In this document: one piece after another, positions 12,101 through 21,749 of the stretch
How positions within the stretch are numbered: the first letter of the stretch is position 1
Layout of the letters: each line of letters starts with the position of its first letter
NCBI GenBank assembly: GCA_022059125.1
Contig: JAEUWY010000007.1
Location: forward strand, 124,001-188,000
DNA: 64,000 bases
Reading direction: 5' to 3'
DNA from: Corynespora cassiicola
Taxonomy: Eukaryota; Ascomycota; Dothideomycetes; Pleosporales; Corynesporascaceae
Notes under the pieces: generated by a model
The model's database searches: none
Seen by the model: the letters and a program-made list of their open reading frames with translations, nothing else
Told to the model about the DNA's origin: nothing
Program-made: the position numbers and the translations under genes

Positions 12101-13292
12101 TCCAGCATTCGAGCTTTGGCTATCTCAATGGGAAGAGTTTATACCCCAGAGGGAGCTTGAGAAGAATTTCAACTCCAATCCACTCATTACAGCTAGTCGT
12201 TTCAAGCGATACAGAATGTTGGAATCAATTCTCGAAAAAACAGACTGGGAGAGTATGGACAAACGCTCATCGAAAAATATCATCGGATGGCTTCTCAATA
12301 TTCACGAAGAAGAAACTGCAATTAAGATCTTGGCACAGTGTGGTCGACTTGAAGATAGGCATATATACAGCCTACTCACAACATCTCTCCGTCTAGGCTT
12401 AGATTCAGCCGCTAAGAAAGTGTTAGCGCATCCAGGTTCGGTGTCATCTCATCCCTCGAAGACGACGACACACACTGTCTACTTGAATACGGCAATTCGA
12501 TATGGCCGTCAAGCGGTTTTGAGAGAATTGCTACATGTACATGGGGTTGATCCACGACTGGACACCAAAGGACGCACTCCACTAATGGCAGCAGCAGCAT
12601 ACAACCAGGTGGAAATTGCATCATACCTAGTTGAAGTTGGAAAATATGACAAGTGGGTAGCAGACAAGAAAGGTACCAGCGCTCTCAAGATCGCTGGACG
12701 TCAAGGAAACGAAGATTGGATTCTTTCGACATTCCGTGAGGATCTACAAAATCCGGAAGTACAGGCATGGCTGAGGACAGCACAGCTTCGAAATGCAGTT
12801 TTCGATGGAGATGACAGAGCTGTTACCGAATTGCTTAGCTCGAACTCTTTGTTCGTTGATGAGTTGGATGAAAGCGGTTGTTCTCCTTGGCTATGGGCAG
12901 TCAAGAAGGGCCATCTAAACATTGTTAGGATCTTCCTTAAAAGGACTGACATCTTGTTTGACCGAAAACTTCGTCAGAGTTATGGTAAAAATGTCGGAGC
13001 GCTTCATGTTGCTGCCTCTGCTGGTAATTCCTCAATCATGCAATTTCTTCTCCAGAGCGGCAAGTTTCTGGATCAGATTGATGAGAGGTCTTATGTAATA
13101 CTCAGAGGTGGGGGTAAATGGGGTACACCCCTTGATATAGCAAAACATTGCTCCGATCAAGAGACTATCAGTGTCATTGAGCAATTCAAAGCTTCACTGG
13201 GGCAGGGAAACACCCTGGAGAGTGATGGGATGGCTTTGGCATTGTTGAGCAAAATGGAAGACAGGCCGCTAGAATTTGGTTCCTTGGAGTAG
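9110..13292 (+). CDS. NLR-type STAND protein: N-terminal helical domain, NACHT, C2H2 pair, ankyrin repeats
   Basis: Eight exons: 9110-9358, 9411-9434, 9487-9679, 9730-10131, 10189-10770, 10822-10927, 10983-11243 and 11300-13292. They read through as 1269 residues. The first ~200 residues match the helical N-terminal domain common in fungal NACHT proteins (GFIW|GPAKFMLL|VASSEAEALNTLLDAYEEIG, split across exons). The NACHT P-loop GKPGAGKTILA (about residue 285) is itself restored by a splice. Walker B is LIIDGVDEC (about 381). A winged-helix-like LLSWLLCAKRPLKWHE follows near 540. Two C2H2-type fingers (C-x4-C...H-x3-H and C-x4-C...H-x4-H) lie at about 787-845, and degenerate ankyrin repeats run from about 985 to 1230. 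Such proteins act as signal-gated oligomerising switches in fungal self/non-self recognition; the ligand here is unknown. Intron 1 is a GC-AG intron and exon 2 is only 24 nt. Confidence 0.85.
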
Positions 13293-14213
13293 GACAGAAG
13301 ATAGCGAAACTTGGGGCCTCACTTGGGTATTTCGCACATGAATTGATAGCGTCAAGTACGAACAAATCACACATTTTGACATCTTATTAATACCAACTGG
13401 TCATTAGCTTAAGGCACGATATTCAAACATGTATATTAATGTACGCCATTTTCCGCGAAGCGGTAACTTCTTATTGAGTATAGTAGCGCACTGAGCACCT
13501 AAAAGTAAGGGCAGGTTTTAAGTAGCTGCCTGTGCGGCCTATCCATGCTAAGTTGCCTCTAAGAGCTTAAGGCACTAGATAGGTGTAGGGCGCAACTAAA
13601 GGGACACCATGAAGTGAAAGGTCATAAGCCACTGCCCGGCCTAGAACACGATATGCGATGTCGAAGATCCAATCACCCGAGTTTTCAACATCAACTAGAT
13701 CGACCTGAAAGCGTCTACAAAAGAGTTACACAGTAAGAGCGAAAGCCAGGACGCCAAGCCCCACCCGTCATGGGGCAATGGGCGGATCGAGATCCTATTC
13801 CGGCAGTCGCGCCGCCTTTGGGCCCTGAGATTGGTCGGGCGATCACTGGTAGTTGCGCCTCCAGAACCATTTTACACACTGCGCCATGTGCTGATATCAC
13901 CGCGGCAATCCTTTCCCGAAACCTTAGAGAGTCTGTTTTCGGCCTAGATTTGACTGGCTTAGAATTATGCCTCCACAAATCTATTACACACGAAACTCGT
14001 GGGTTTGGCAATTTTATCACGCTGGATGACGGTTTAGATCCGGACTGGAAGGCGGGTGGCGCGGGGAAAACGTGGGGTTAAAAGAATATATAGCAGCACT
14101 CGCTCAGTCAAATTCAAGGCAGCAATAAACCACAAGAAATCACTCCCATCATTCACAACCGATAGCGTGAATACCTGCAGCTGCATAGAGATTGCCACTT
14201 TCGTCCATCAGTC
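13293..14213. other. intergenic with P450 relic and SDR promoter
   Basis: No intact gene. It contains the P450-like relic listed separately and, near 14088, a TATATA box about 125 bases before the SDR start. The overlapping open frames at 13715-14081 look spurious. Confidence 0.55.
13567..13674 (-). pseudogene. relic of a P450 N-terminal exon
   Basis: Reading the minus strand gives DWIFDIAYRVLGRAVAYDL followed by a short, soon terminated hydrophobic stretch. Both protein and DNA resemble the N-terminal P450 exon at 31419-31763 (DILHRVFSPVMAYELSF). The shared DNA includes 'tcataagcca' and 'gatgtcga' in the same order and spacing. No P450 core follows. I read this as a second, smaller copy of that exon left in the genome. 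Confidence 0.4.
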
Positions 14214-15272
14214 ATGGCTCCAAGTAACGCCAACAGCCCTCTCCACAAGCTCTTCTCACTCGACGAGAAAGTGACAGTAATCACTGGTACCGCTCAATAT
14301 CTAACTCATCTTCATAAATCGCTCATGTTACTAGGCGGCGCACGAGGCATCGGATTCGCCCTAGCGGAGGCATGCGCTGAGTACGGAAGCGCCATTGCTC
14401 TCCTCGATATTCTTGATGAGCCTGCCTCGCCCATTGCCGAACTGGAAGCAAAATGGAGCGTGCAGTGGAGATACTACCGGGCTGATGTCACAAACCACGA
14501 AAGTTTGACGGCTGCATTCGACAATGTGATGAACGACTTTGGAAAAGTCGATAACTGGTAGGCTTTGGGGTTTCGCCTTCCCAACATTGAATCATGGAAA
14601 TATATACCATCATCAAACACATGAAGCTAACAAGATGATAAATCAGCATCACCGCTGCCGGCATCGCCCTAGACAAGCCATTCCTGGACCACACCGAGAA
14701 TGAATCACGCCGCATCTTAGATGTGAATGTAATCTCATCCCCATCTCATTGTTTTGATTGTGATGGAAACAAATGAGCAGATTTAAAAGAGCTTACTCAA
14801 AAATCGCGAAATACAGGTGATGGGTACATTCTTAACTGCGCAGATCGCGGCCAAGCACATCATTTCGTCGAGCGCTCGGCAGACCCACCCGGGTGGATCG
14901 ATCCTATTTCTCTCGTCCCAAACTGCACATACCACGACTCCTCAGGAACACACATCCATGTATGCAGCCTCAAAGGGAGCCGTAAAGACTCTAGCTTTGC
15001 ATCTAGGCGTGGAACTTGCGCCCCATGGGATCCGCGTAAACAGCATCTCCCCAGGGTATATCGAGACCGAGATGGGACGCGCAGCTACGAGGAATAGGCC
15101 GGAGATGGAGGAAGTTATGAGGAATGCACCTCCTCTGGGAAGGCGTGGACAGACGGAAGATTTACTTGGAATGAGCCTGTGTTTTCTGAGCGGTGCGGGC
15201 AGTTGGATCACAGGGACCGATGTCAAGATCGACGGGGGCTTGGCTGGTGGTAGCATGCACCTGAGAATTTAA
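14214..15272 (+). CDS. short-chain dehydrogenase/reductase (sorbose/arabinitol reductase-like)
   Basis: Four exons: 14214-14286, 14335-14557, 14647-14728 and 14817-15272, giving 277 residues. The first splice rebuilds the cofactor loop VTVITGGARGIGFAL. Later marks are DILD after strand 2 (NAD/NADP selectivity region), ADVTNHES, CITAAGIA at the NAG position, SSQTAHT with the catalytic Ser, YAASKGAVK (Y-x3-K) and GIRVNSISPGYIETEM. The C-terminal GSWITGTDVKIDGG is typical of classical SDRs of the sorbitol/sorbose/D-arabinitol group. It should be a cytosolic NAD(P)H-dependent oxidoreductase. It is the first of three successive plus-strand enzymes and may belong with them in a metabolic cluster; the substrate is unknown. 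Confidence 0.88.
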
Positions 15273-16052
15273 ATATCGGAATAGTGACTGATGCCTGATC
15301 AATTGAGTACGACTAATATAGCTCTCTGACAAAAACTAGTTTACGTCTTCTGATAAATAAATGCTAAAGGGTATACTTAGCGGAATATATACGCGTGATG
15401 AGTATTCTCTTGGTGCCCAGAAGCTTAAAAGCTCTACTTTACAACAATTACTTGACTCCACTTACTCTTCCATCATGCCATATTCTTCGATGATTGCGCC
15501 CAAAGATCTTGTCCTTCGGTTTTAGCACGGAGTTGCTGCCATGACAGGCTAAAAACTACCTAGATCCACAACAGATACATTGGATATAATCCGCTATCTC
15601 TCGATACATAAAGAAATTCAAATACCGCTGTGATATTCAACATTTTTAGGAGCGGTGGGGTGGTCCAAAAGTGGCGTTCCCCTTGTGATGCTTTAAGTGG
15701 ATCATCTCGGACCGATTGGAGCGACGACATCTATAATACGTTATTTCGCACCTTGCCTCGGTCCTCGGTCTATGAAAGGCTTAACTCATCGACCCTGCCC
15801 CCACATCGGGCAAGAGTAGTATTAGAATGATTTAGATGATGCTGACTGGTGGGTCACCTACGGTGAATAAAGCTTACGCAGGTTCAAAGTCTCTTATATA
15901 GCTCCATGGACTCCTCTCTGTTCCGCATCTGTACCGGACTCTTCTGCATATATTTTGAGCTCTTTTAAAGGAAATTCAATCCTCTGTTAAGATATCTTGG
16001 CCAGTCGTCTCTTACTAACTCCTACTGTGTACTCGCGTTTGATATCGATTCA
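15273..16052. other. intergenic, no gene seen
   Basis: About 780 AT-rich bases, probably the 3' flank of the SDR and the promoter of the serine hydrolase. A short open frame at 15630-15830 has no supporting feature. Confidence 0.55.
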
Positions 16053-17381
16053 ATGGACAAGTTGGATCAGATATTGCAAAAATACGTGGCTTTAGGGGAC
16101 GATACAAAACACAGAGTCCTCGGTGTAGCTTTCATTGTGACTGATAAAAATAGTAAGAATCTGGAAAGCTCTCATGAGTTTATAGCTAATCGAAAAGATG
16201 TCCTATACAAGGGAGAAGCTGGTCGAGTTGGCAGAGCAGTAGACTCTGCGGATTTCACTATTTCCTCCCATGGGTGGATTGCTTCCATGACCAAGATTGT
16301 TACCACTGTCGCTGTAATGCAAATTGTAGAAAAAGGCTTGATCGGGTTAGATGAAGATACACGTCATTTGATACCCGAACTACATGGTGTAAAAATCCTT
16401 CGAGGTGACGGCAATAATGGCGATGCTGTTTTACAAGAAAATACTGACCCGATCACTATTCGGTAAGCGTTTGGAGTTTCTATTAACGTAATGCTAACCC
16501 ATAAAAGCCAGCTTCTGTCACACACCAGCGGTATGAGCTACGATGCCATTGATCCGGATATCCAAAAATGGTCGCAGTCCACTGGACGAACTGCCAGTAC
16601 ACTTGATCAAACACGCGAAGGGTGGAATACACCCCTTCGCTTCCAACCTGGCGAATCATGGCTATACGGCAGTGGTATAGACTGGGCAGGGCAGATCCTT
16701 GAAGTACTCACCGGCCAGACTCTGGGAGATTATATGTCCAAAAACATATTCACGCCGTTGAACATGACCGATACTACATTCCATCGTCAGAAAATGGGAC
16801 AATCGTTGAAAGGCAGGGTCATCGAGTGTTGCTATCGAGATGCAGATGGCGCTTTGATCTCGGGACCCTTTCCAGTGTCCGAGGACCCCCCTCTTGACAG
16901 TGGTGGTTCAGGGTTGTTTTCAACAGCCCAGGACTACATTAAGTTTCTGCGTGCACTTTTAGCCGCCGGCGAAGGCCAAAGCGAACTTTTATGCAAGAAT
17001 ACTGTTGATGAAATGTTTCGACCACAGTTAAATGAGAGGCAGAGCGAAGTTCTTAAAGCTCTCTTGAGAGGCGCACTCCCATTTTCGGGCGATATAGAAG
17101 TCAATCATGGGCTCAGTGGTGCCATAAACATGGTTGATGTAGACGGCAAACGCCGAAAAGGGTCCATGACCTGGGGCGGAATGAGTAATCCTCACTGGGT
17201 GAGTATATAAAACATCTCTTTCTAATCGACTATTCGACTGATCTCAAGATAGTGGGTGGATCGTGAAAGTGGAATTGCGGCGGTATTACTCGTCAATCTC
17301 CTCCCAACTGGTGATCAGACGGTAATGAGACTGTATGACGAGCTGGAGAAGACTGTGTATGGAAACCTTCTGAAAGGGTAA
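16053..17381 (+). CDS. class-C beta-lactamase-like serine hydrolase / transesterase (LovD-type fold)
   Basis: Three exons (16053-16462, 16508-17198, 17253-17381) give 409 residues without a signal peptide. The nucleophile motif S-x-x-K is visible as ASMTKIV (about residue 75). A family HTSG motif is rebuilt across intron 1. The Tyr motif is present as YGSGID in the W-L-Y-G-S-G context, and near the C-terminus there is a conserved WGGMSNPHWW patch. The family includes esterases, D-aminopeptidases and acyl transferases such as LovD and related cluster enzymes, so hydrolysis or acyl transfer in the cytosol is likely. It lies between an SDR and an adenylating enzyme on the same strand, a context that favours a biosynthetic role. 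The third catalytic element is not obvious by eye. Confidence 0.87.
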
Positions 17382-18148
17382 ATTTGCATATAGTATGCAG
17401 GCTCAGAACAATTTTCACTTGTTTTTCGAACCTTTAATCGGTGATTTGATCGCGAAAACCTTTCCCAACCCTCTCTCCTTCCGGTTAATTTTCCTTGTTT
17501 TCATTTTGAGGACAACAATCAACAAACATGGGGCTGAAATCTATCTGTTCCACGTCAAGGATAAAATACGTTTATGGGAGCCCGCCTGATGATAAAAATC
17601 ACACTAAAGAATCGCTCTTGTCATCTGGCTCTGGAGGCGAAGTTCGCAAAGATGTTTTCTTTGGGGAATAAATCAACCAGCCTTTTCACTCCATGTACTT
17701 TTTAATGTGGAATTCTGAAATCTAAGTTGAACGTCTCCCATGGTTCGCAGAGAATACTTAAAGTCTTAGGGCTCAAGTGTATTAGAAGTGTAAGACCTAG
17801 TCTGACTAGATACCGTACCGCTAAGAGACTTGATACCACTAACAATGCACTAACTTTGGCCTCGTAAGCTAGTGCTGATAATGAGACGTTGCATAACATC
17901 AAAGATCGTCGCTATGGAAAACTCGATGAATTGAGTGCACTATGCGCAGTCCGGACATCCATGATAGGTTGTTCACAGTGATGTGAGATTATTTTTCGGC
18001 ATATGTGACGGATTTAAGAGGATGCCGAAATGTCTATATGAAGCGAACAACTTATGGCTGATATTCATACAATCAGTACAGCCACAGTTTTGTGAGGCCT
18101 CCATCTCAACAGCCTTCTCTAATTCCCCTTCAACAATAACTCGCTGGC
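17382..18148. other. intergenic, no gene seen
   Basis: About 770 bases with no domain-bearing frame; likely the terminator of the hydrolase gene and the promoter of the adenylating enzyme. Confidence 0.55.
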
Positions 18149-20025
18149 ATGTCTACAACCGTTTCTCTCATTAGTGACTGCCGCCAACCTGGACACTATG
18201 TGGCCTTTGATTCAGCCGACATCATTAGAGAATGGCCTACTCCAGGCAGTTTACACCTCCCTGGTCTTTTTTCGCTACATGTTCAACATACCCCCCAAAA
18301 GACCATGTTTTCCGTTCCTCGGGATCCATCAAATATCCTTGCTGGTTTCAGAGAGATTTCATACTCAGTTGCCAACAATGCGGTAAATCGCTTGATCTTA
18401 TGGCTTCAGCGTAGTATACTCCACGCATGCTCGCCTCCTAATGGCTCGCCTACGGTCATTGCCTACACCGGTCCCAAAGACATCAGATATCCTCTTCTAG
18501 CACTCGCATGTGCGAAACTTGAAATCGCACTACTGCTTCCTAGCCCAGAATTTGCTATAGCGGCACAGGCTCACCTTGTTCGAACCACGTCCTGTACGGC
18601 TTTCTTGTACGGCGGCTCTGGATTATTGGCCAACGCATACGCGGTGGCTGATAGCACTCCCGATCTTAAGCCTAACGTCATTGAGGCCCCGGAGTTGGAC
18701 GTCATACTCAGTCCTGAGCTAGCGCCTAATTTTACCTGGGACAAACCCATGGACGAGGTGCGCGACCAGGCATGGATCATTGTTCACACAAGTGGGACAA
18801 CGGGCTTGCCCAAGCCGATTCGTTATACGCATTATTCCATGCTGGGGTTTCAACTAGGAGATGTAATGCCTGAGGTAAAGGGTGGTGAAGGGCTCGGCGA
18901 GTCGGTGGTTAAAGCAGGGAGATGGTACAGTCCTATTCCGACACTGCATGTATGTTTCTCCATCTTTTACATGCGCTCCGTTATGCACAAGTTTATGCTA
19001 CACGCACTAGACACACGACTACACGTTGACTATACAGCATAAAACTGACATATCAGATGGTTGGCTTGTCCCTATCCCTCTCATTTCCAATCCTCTTCTC
19101 CGGAGTCGCAGTCTTCGGGCCGCCAGAGCCAACGACGACTTCCGATCAGATCGTACAGACACTACAGTATGGAAAATGCCAAGCAATTGCCGCCGTTCCG
19201 CTGCACATCGACGCCCTGGCACGGGATCCCAAGGGTCTAGAAGTGCTGCGAAAACTCGACGTCGTGGCCTTCGCAGGCGCGCCGCTCTCGCGCCCGACCG
19301 CCGAAAAGCTAACCCCACATACACGAGTGATTTCGCTGATCGGAAGCACGGAGGCGGGCAAGTATAACCTTCGCTACGCGAACAACGAAGAAGACTGGGA
19401 GTACCATACCTTCTATCCAAGCAATGGGTTCGTGCTCGAACGCATCTCCTCTCCCACCACCACCGCCATGCCCGAGAATGGGAACAAGGGTGAAGAGCTG
19501 TTCGAGCTCGTAATCAAACGCGACCCTGGTCTCGATCGCTGGCAGCAGATATTTTGGGTTTATCCCCACCTGCAGGAGTTTCGCACAGGCGATTTGTGGG
19601 TCCGGCATCCTAGCGGCAGGGATGCTTGGAAGGTGGTGGGTCGCACAGACGACTTGATCATTTTCGCACACGGGACAAAAATGAATGCTGCCATGGTTGA
19701 GGGGACGTTTAGGCAGTGTGAAGGCGTGAGTGGGGTAGTGGTAGGAGGCAAAGGAAGGGAGAGACCGTTTTTGCTTGTCGAGTGGGAATCTGCCAGTGTG
19801 GCAGATGAAGAGAAGATGCGGATACTGGAAACTTGGATAGATCGGGTTAACAAGGGCTGTGCGGAGATGGCAAAGTTCAGAAAGGAGTTGGTGGTTTTTG
19901 CAGATATGGACAAGAAGCTAGTAAGAAATGTCAAGGGTGGGGTTGCCAGGAAAGCAAGTGAGACGATATACGCCAAGGAGATCGAAGAATTGTACCACAG
20001 GGTAAGCTTGCCTGATGGAGCATAA
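18149..20025 (+). CDS. stand-alone adenylation enzyme (NRPS-like / acyl-AMP ligase)
   Basis: Two exons (18149-18949, 19057-20025) give 589 residues. ANL-superfamily core motifs are all present: A3 HTSGTTGLPKP, the region after the splice MVGLSLSLSFPILF, A5 GSTEAGKYNL, A7 RTGDLW, A8 GRTDDLIIFAHGTK, and A10 NVKGGVARKAS with the expected lysine region. The sequence is closest in style to A domains of fungal NRPS-like reductases (A-T-R), but no phosphopantetheine-carrier motif or reductase domain follows before or after the stop. It probably activates a carboxylic acid as acyl-AMP; the acceptor (CoA, a carrier in trans or an amine) is unknown. The final codons overlap a good donor-like site (AGG|GTAAGC at about 20000), so the gene may be truncated. 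Confidence 0.85.
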
Positions 20026-20548
20026 GATATGGAAGAGGATTGTGAAGGATTGCCCTCTTGTTGGGCTGCCACACCAACTTAATGGTGATTTGATTGGTCG
20101 TCGGGCTATTTTTCCGAAATGCTTATTTTCCTTCTTCCGCTGATACATAGCGTGGCATCTTTATGGTGACAATACTGAAACGCTGGCAGAAACTTGGGCC
20201 AACTGTGCTAGACTGCAATGCCAAGTCCACAACGTGAAGGAAAAAAAGGCACTGATGGCATGTAGAAAGTCCACGGCAAACAAGCTTATGGAATGAACTG
20301 ATATTGATTAAAGTAGGTATAACTATCACCTTTAGAGAGAAGAGCACAGCGCTAGGGGGGGAAAAGGTGCGGTGAGGTTCGGTTGGGCAGACTATTGAAT
20401 CGAACGGAACGGCGTGGGCGGGTGGTGCGCATTGACTGATAAGGACGAATCACAAAAAGAATGGGCCGCCCTGCCGTGTCTTTCAAGTCTACATTTAGAA
20501 TCGGGGTCATGACGTTGGCCAGACTAGAAAAAGTAGCATTTAGGCTGA
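20026..20548. other. convergent intergenic space, no carrier domain found
   Basis: Lies between the stops of the adenylating enzyme and the isochorismatase-fold gene. I looked for a carrier-protein signature (DSL context) as a lost 3' exon and found none. Confidence 0.5.
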
Positions 20549-21266
20549 TCATGCCCAGCCCGACTTCAATTTCTCAATGGCCTCCGCCTCTGCCACCACA
20601 TCGGCCATCTTCGCATTCATGTCAAAAATGTTCGCATCGTGGACTGCTGGGGAACGGTCGCCACAGGCCTCGCCAACCACCTGGGAAAGGTCAGTCAAAG
20701 GCGTGGATCCAACGTGACGCCAAGGCTTAGCATACTATTGGACGGAAGCCCAAGCACATGGCATCCAGCACTGAAGCTCGAACACATCCGCTCGTACTCA
20801 CGCCCACTACCACCAACGTATCTACGCCCTTCACCTGGAGCCGTGTGCTCAGGTCCGTCGCGAAGAAAGCACTCGGATACCGCTTGGGAATTACGATCTC
20901 CGCGCCCTTCGGTTCTAATCCCGGCACCCAGTCTTCCCATCCCGTCTCCTTGCCCTTCTGGAACACGGTGAGGAGGGGCACTTTGCAGAAGAAGAGGCCC
21001 GCGTCCGACATGTCAGGCTCCGTGTACTCGACTCTTGTCCACACCAACGGCACTCCGCCCTCGCGAGCAGCAGCGACCAGGCGTCCGATGGCGGGCAGCG
21101 CGGCCTTTGAGGCGGGGTTCGACGACGTGTCGAGGGGCGACCCCTCGGCCCAGTATGCGTTGCAGACGTCGATGAGGAGCAGCGCGGGCCTGCTCCCCCA
21201 GCCTATCTTGGCCGAGAAGCCGGCACGGACATAGCTCTCGTGGTCGGCGTGGCCAGCGAGGGCCAT
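20549..21266 (-). CDS. isochorismatase-fold cysteine hydrolase
   Basis: Two exons (21266-20736, 20680-20549) give 220 residues. The fold's catalytic Asp is in ALLLIDVCNAYW, and the nucleophile Cys is in GVSTSGCVRAS with the usual small residue pair before it. The region between carries the expected PKRYPSAFFATDL segment with the basic residue. The splice joins GFRPIV to VGEACGDRSPAVHDAN, a conserved end of the N-carbamoylsarcosine amidase/isochorismatase-like group. Family reactions are hydrolyses of amides, ureides or vinyl ethers in the cytosol. It diverges from the Zn2Cys6 regulator at 21750 and ends close to the adenylating enzyme, so it may be co-regulated with that group. Confidence 0.87.
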
Positions 21267-21749
21267 GCTGTCGTCGATGTTGGATCTACTGGTCAGTGCC
21301 GGTCACGGGCGGAGTGGCCTCTATTCACCCCATCTTATATCTCGTCGGGCTGGCGCAGCGATCGGCCCCCAGTCGGCGGCGGGCGCAGTGTCGATAAAGA
21401 GCGTCGGATAACGGCGCGCGAAGGCGTTAATCCGGGGAACAGCGTTGGACTAGGCAGGTTCCAAGTCGCCGACGGATGCAAATATCCGAAGGATGATATT
21501 CGGAACATAATTCTGCCGACCCTCGGGTATCGGCCATCTATTCGAGACCTCAAGCTGGGACTCCGCTTCTGCTGTTGATATGCACTTATCGAGCGTCGAG
21601 TGGGATCGCAAACGGGCTCGTCAACGCGCTTTGCATCGTCTGGGTGCGCTCCTCGCGCCTTGAGCTATCTACGAGTGAGACTCGTCTTGGCGACCTCGGA
21701 CTCCCCCACCAGCCCGCTGCCGACAGCGCGCCCTCATCTTCACAACGCG
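21267..21749. promoter_or_regulatory. divergent promoter, isochorismatase-fold gene and Zn2Cys6 regulator
   Basis: 483 bases between divergent starts. At 21485-21504 there is an inverted repeat TCCGAA-N8-TTCGGA, the kind of paired CGG/CCG triplet site bound by binuclear zinc-cluster proteins. Several other CGG triplets lie nearby. Autoregulation by the neighbouring regulator is an inference. Confidence 0.4.

Noticed and set aside
13715..14081. Overlapping ~100-codon frames on both strands upstream of the SDR
   Set aside because: No domain, no splice support, and they occupy the SDR promoter.
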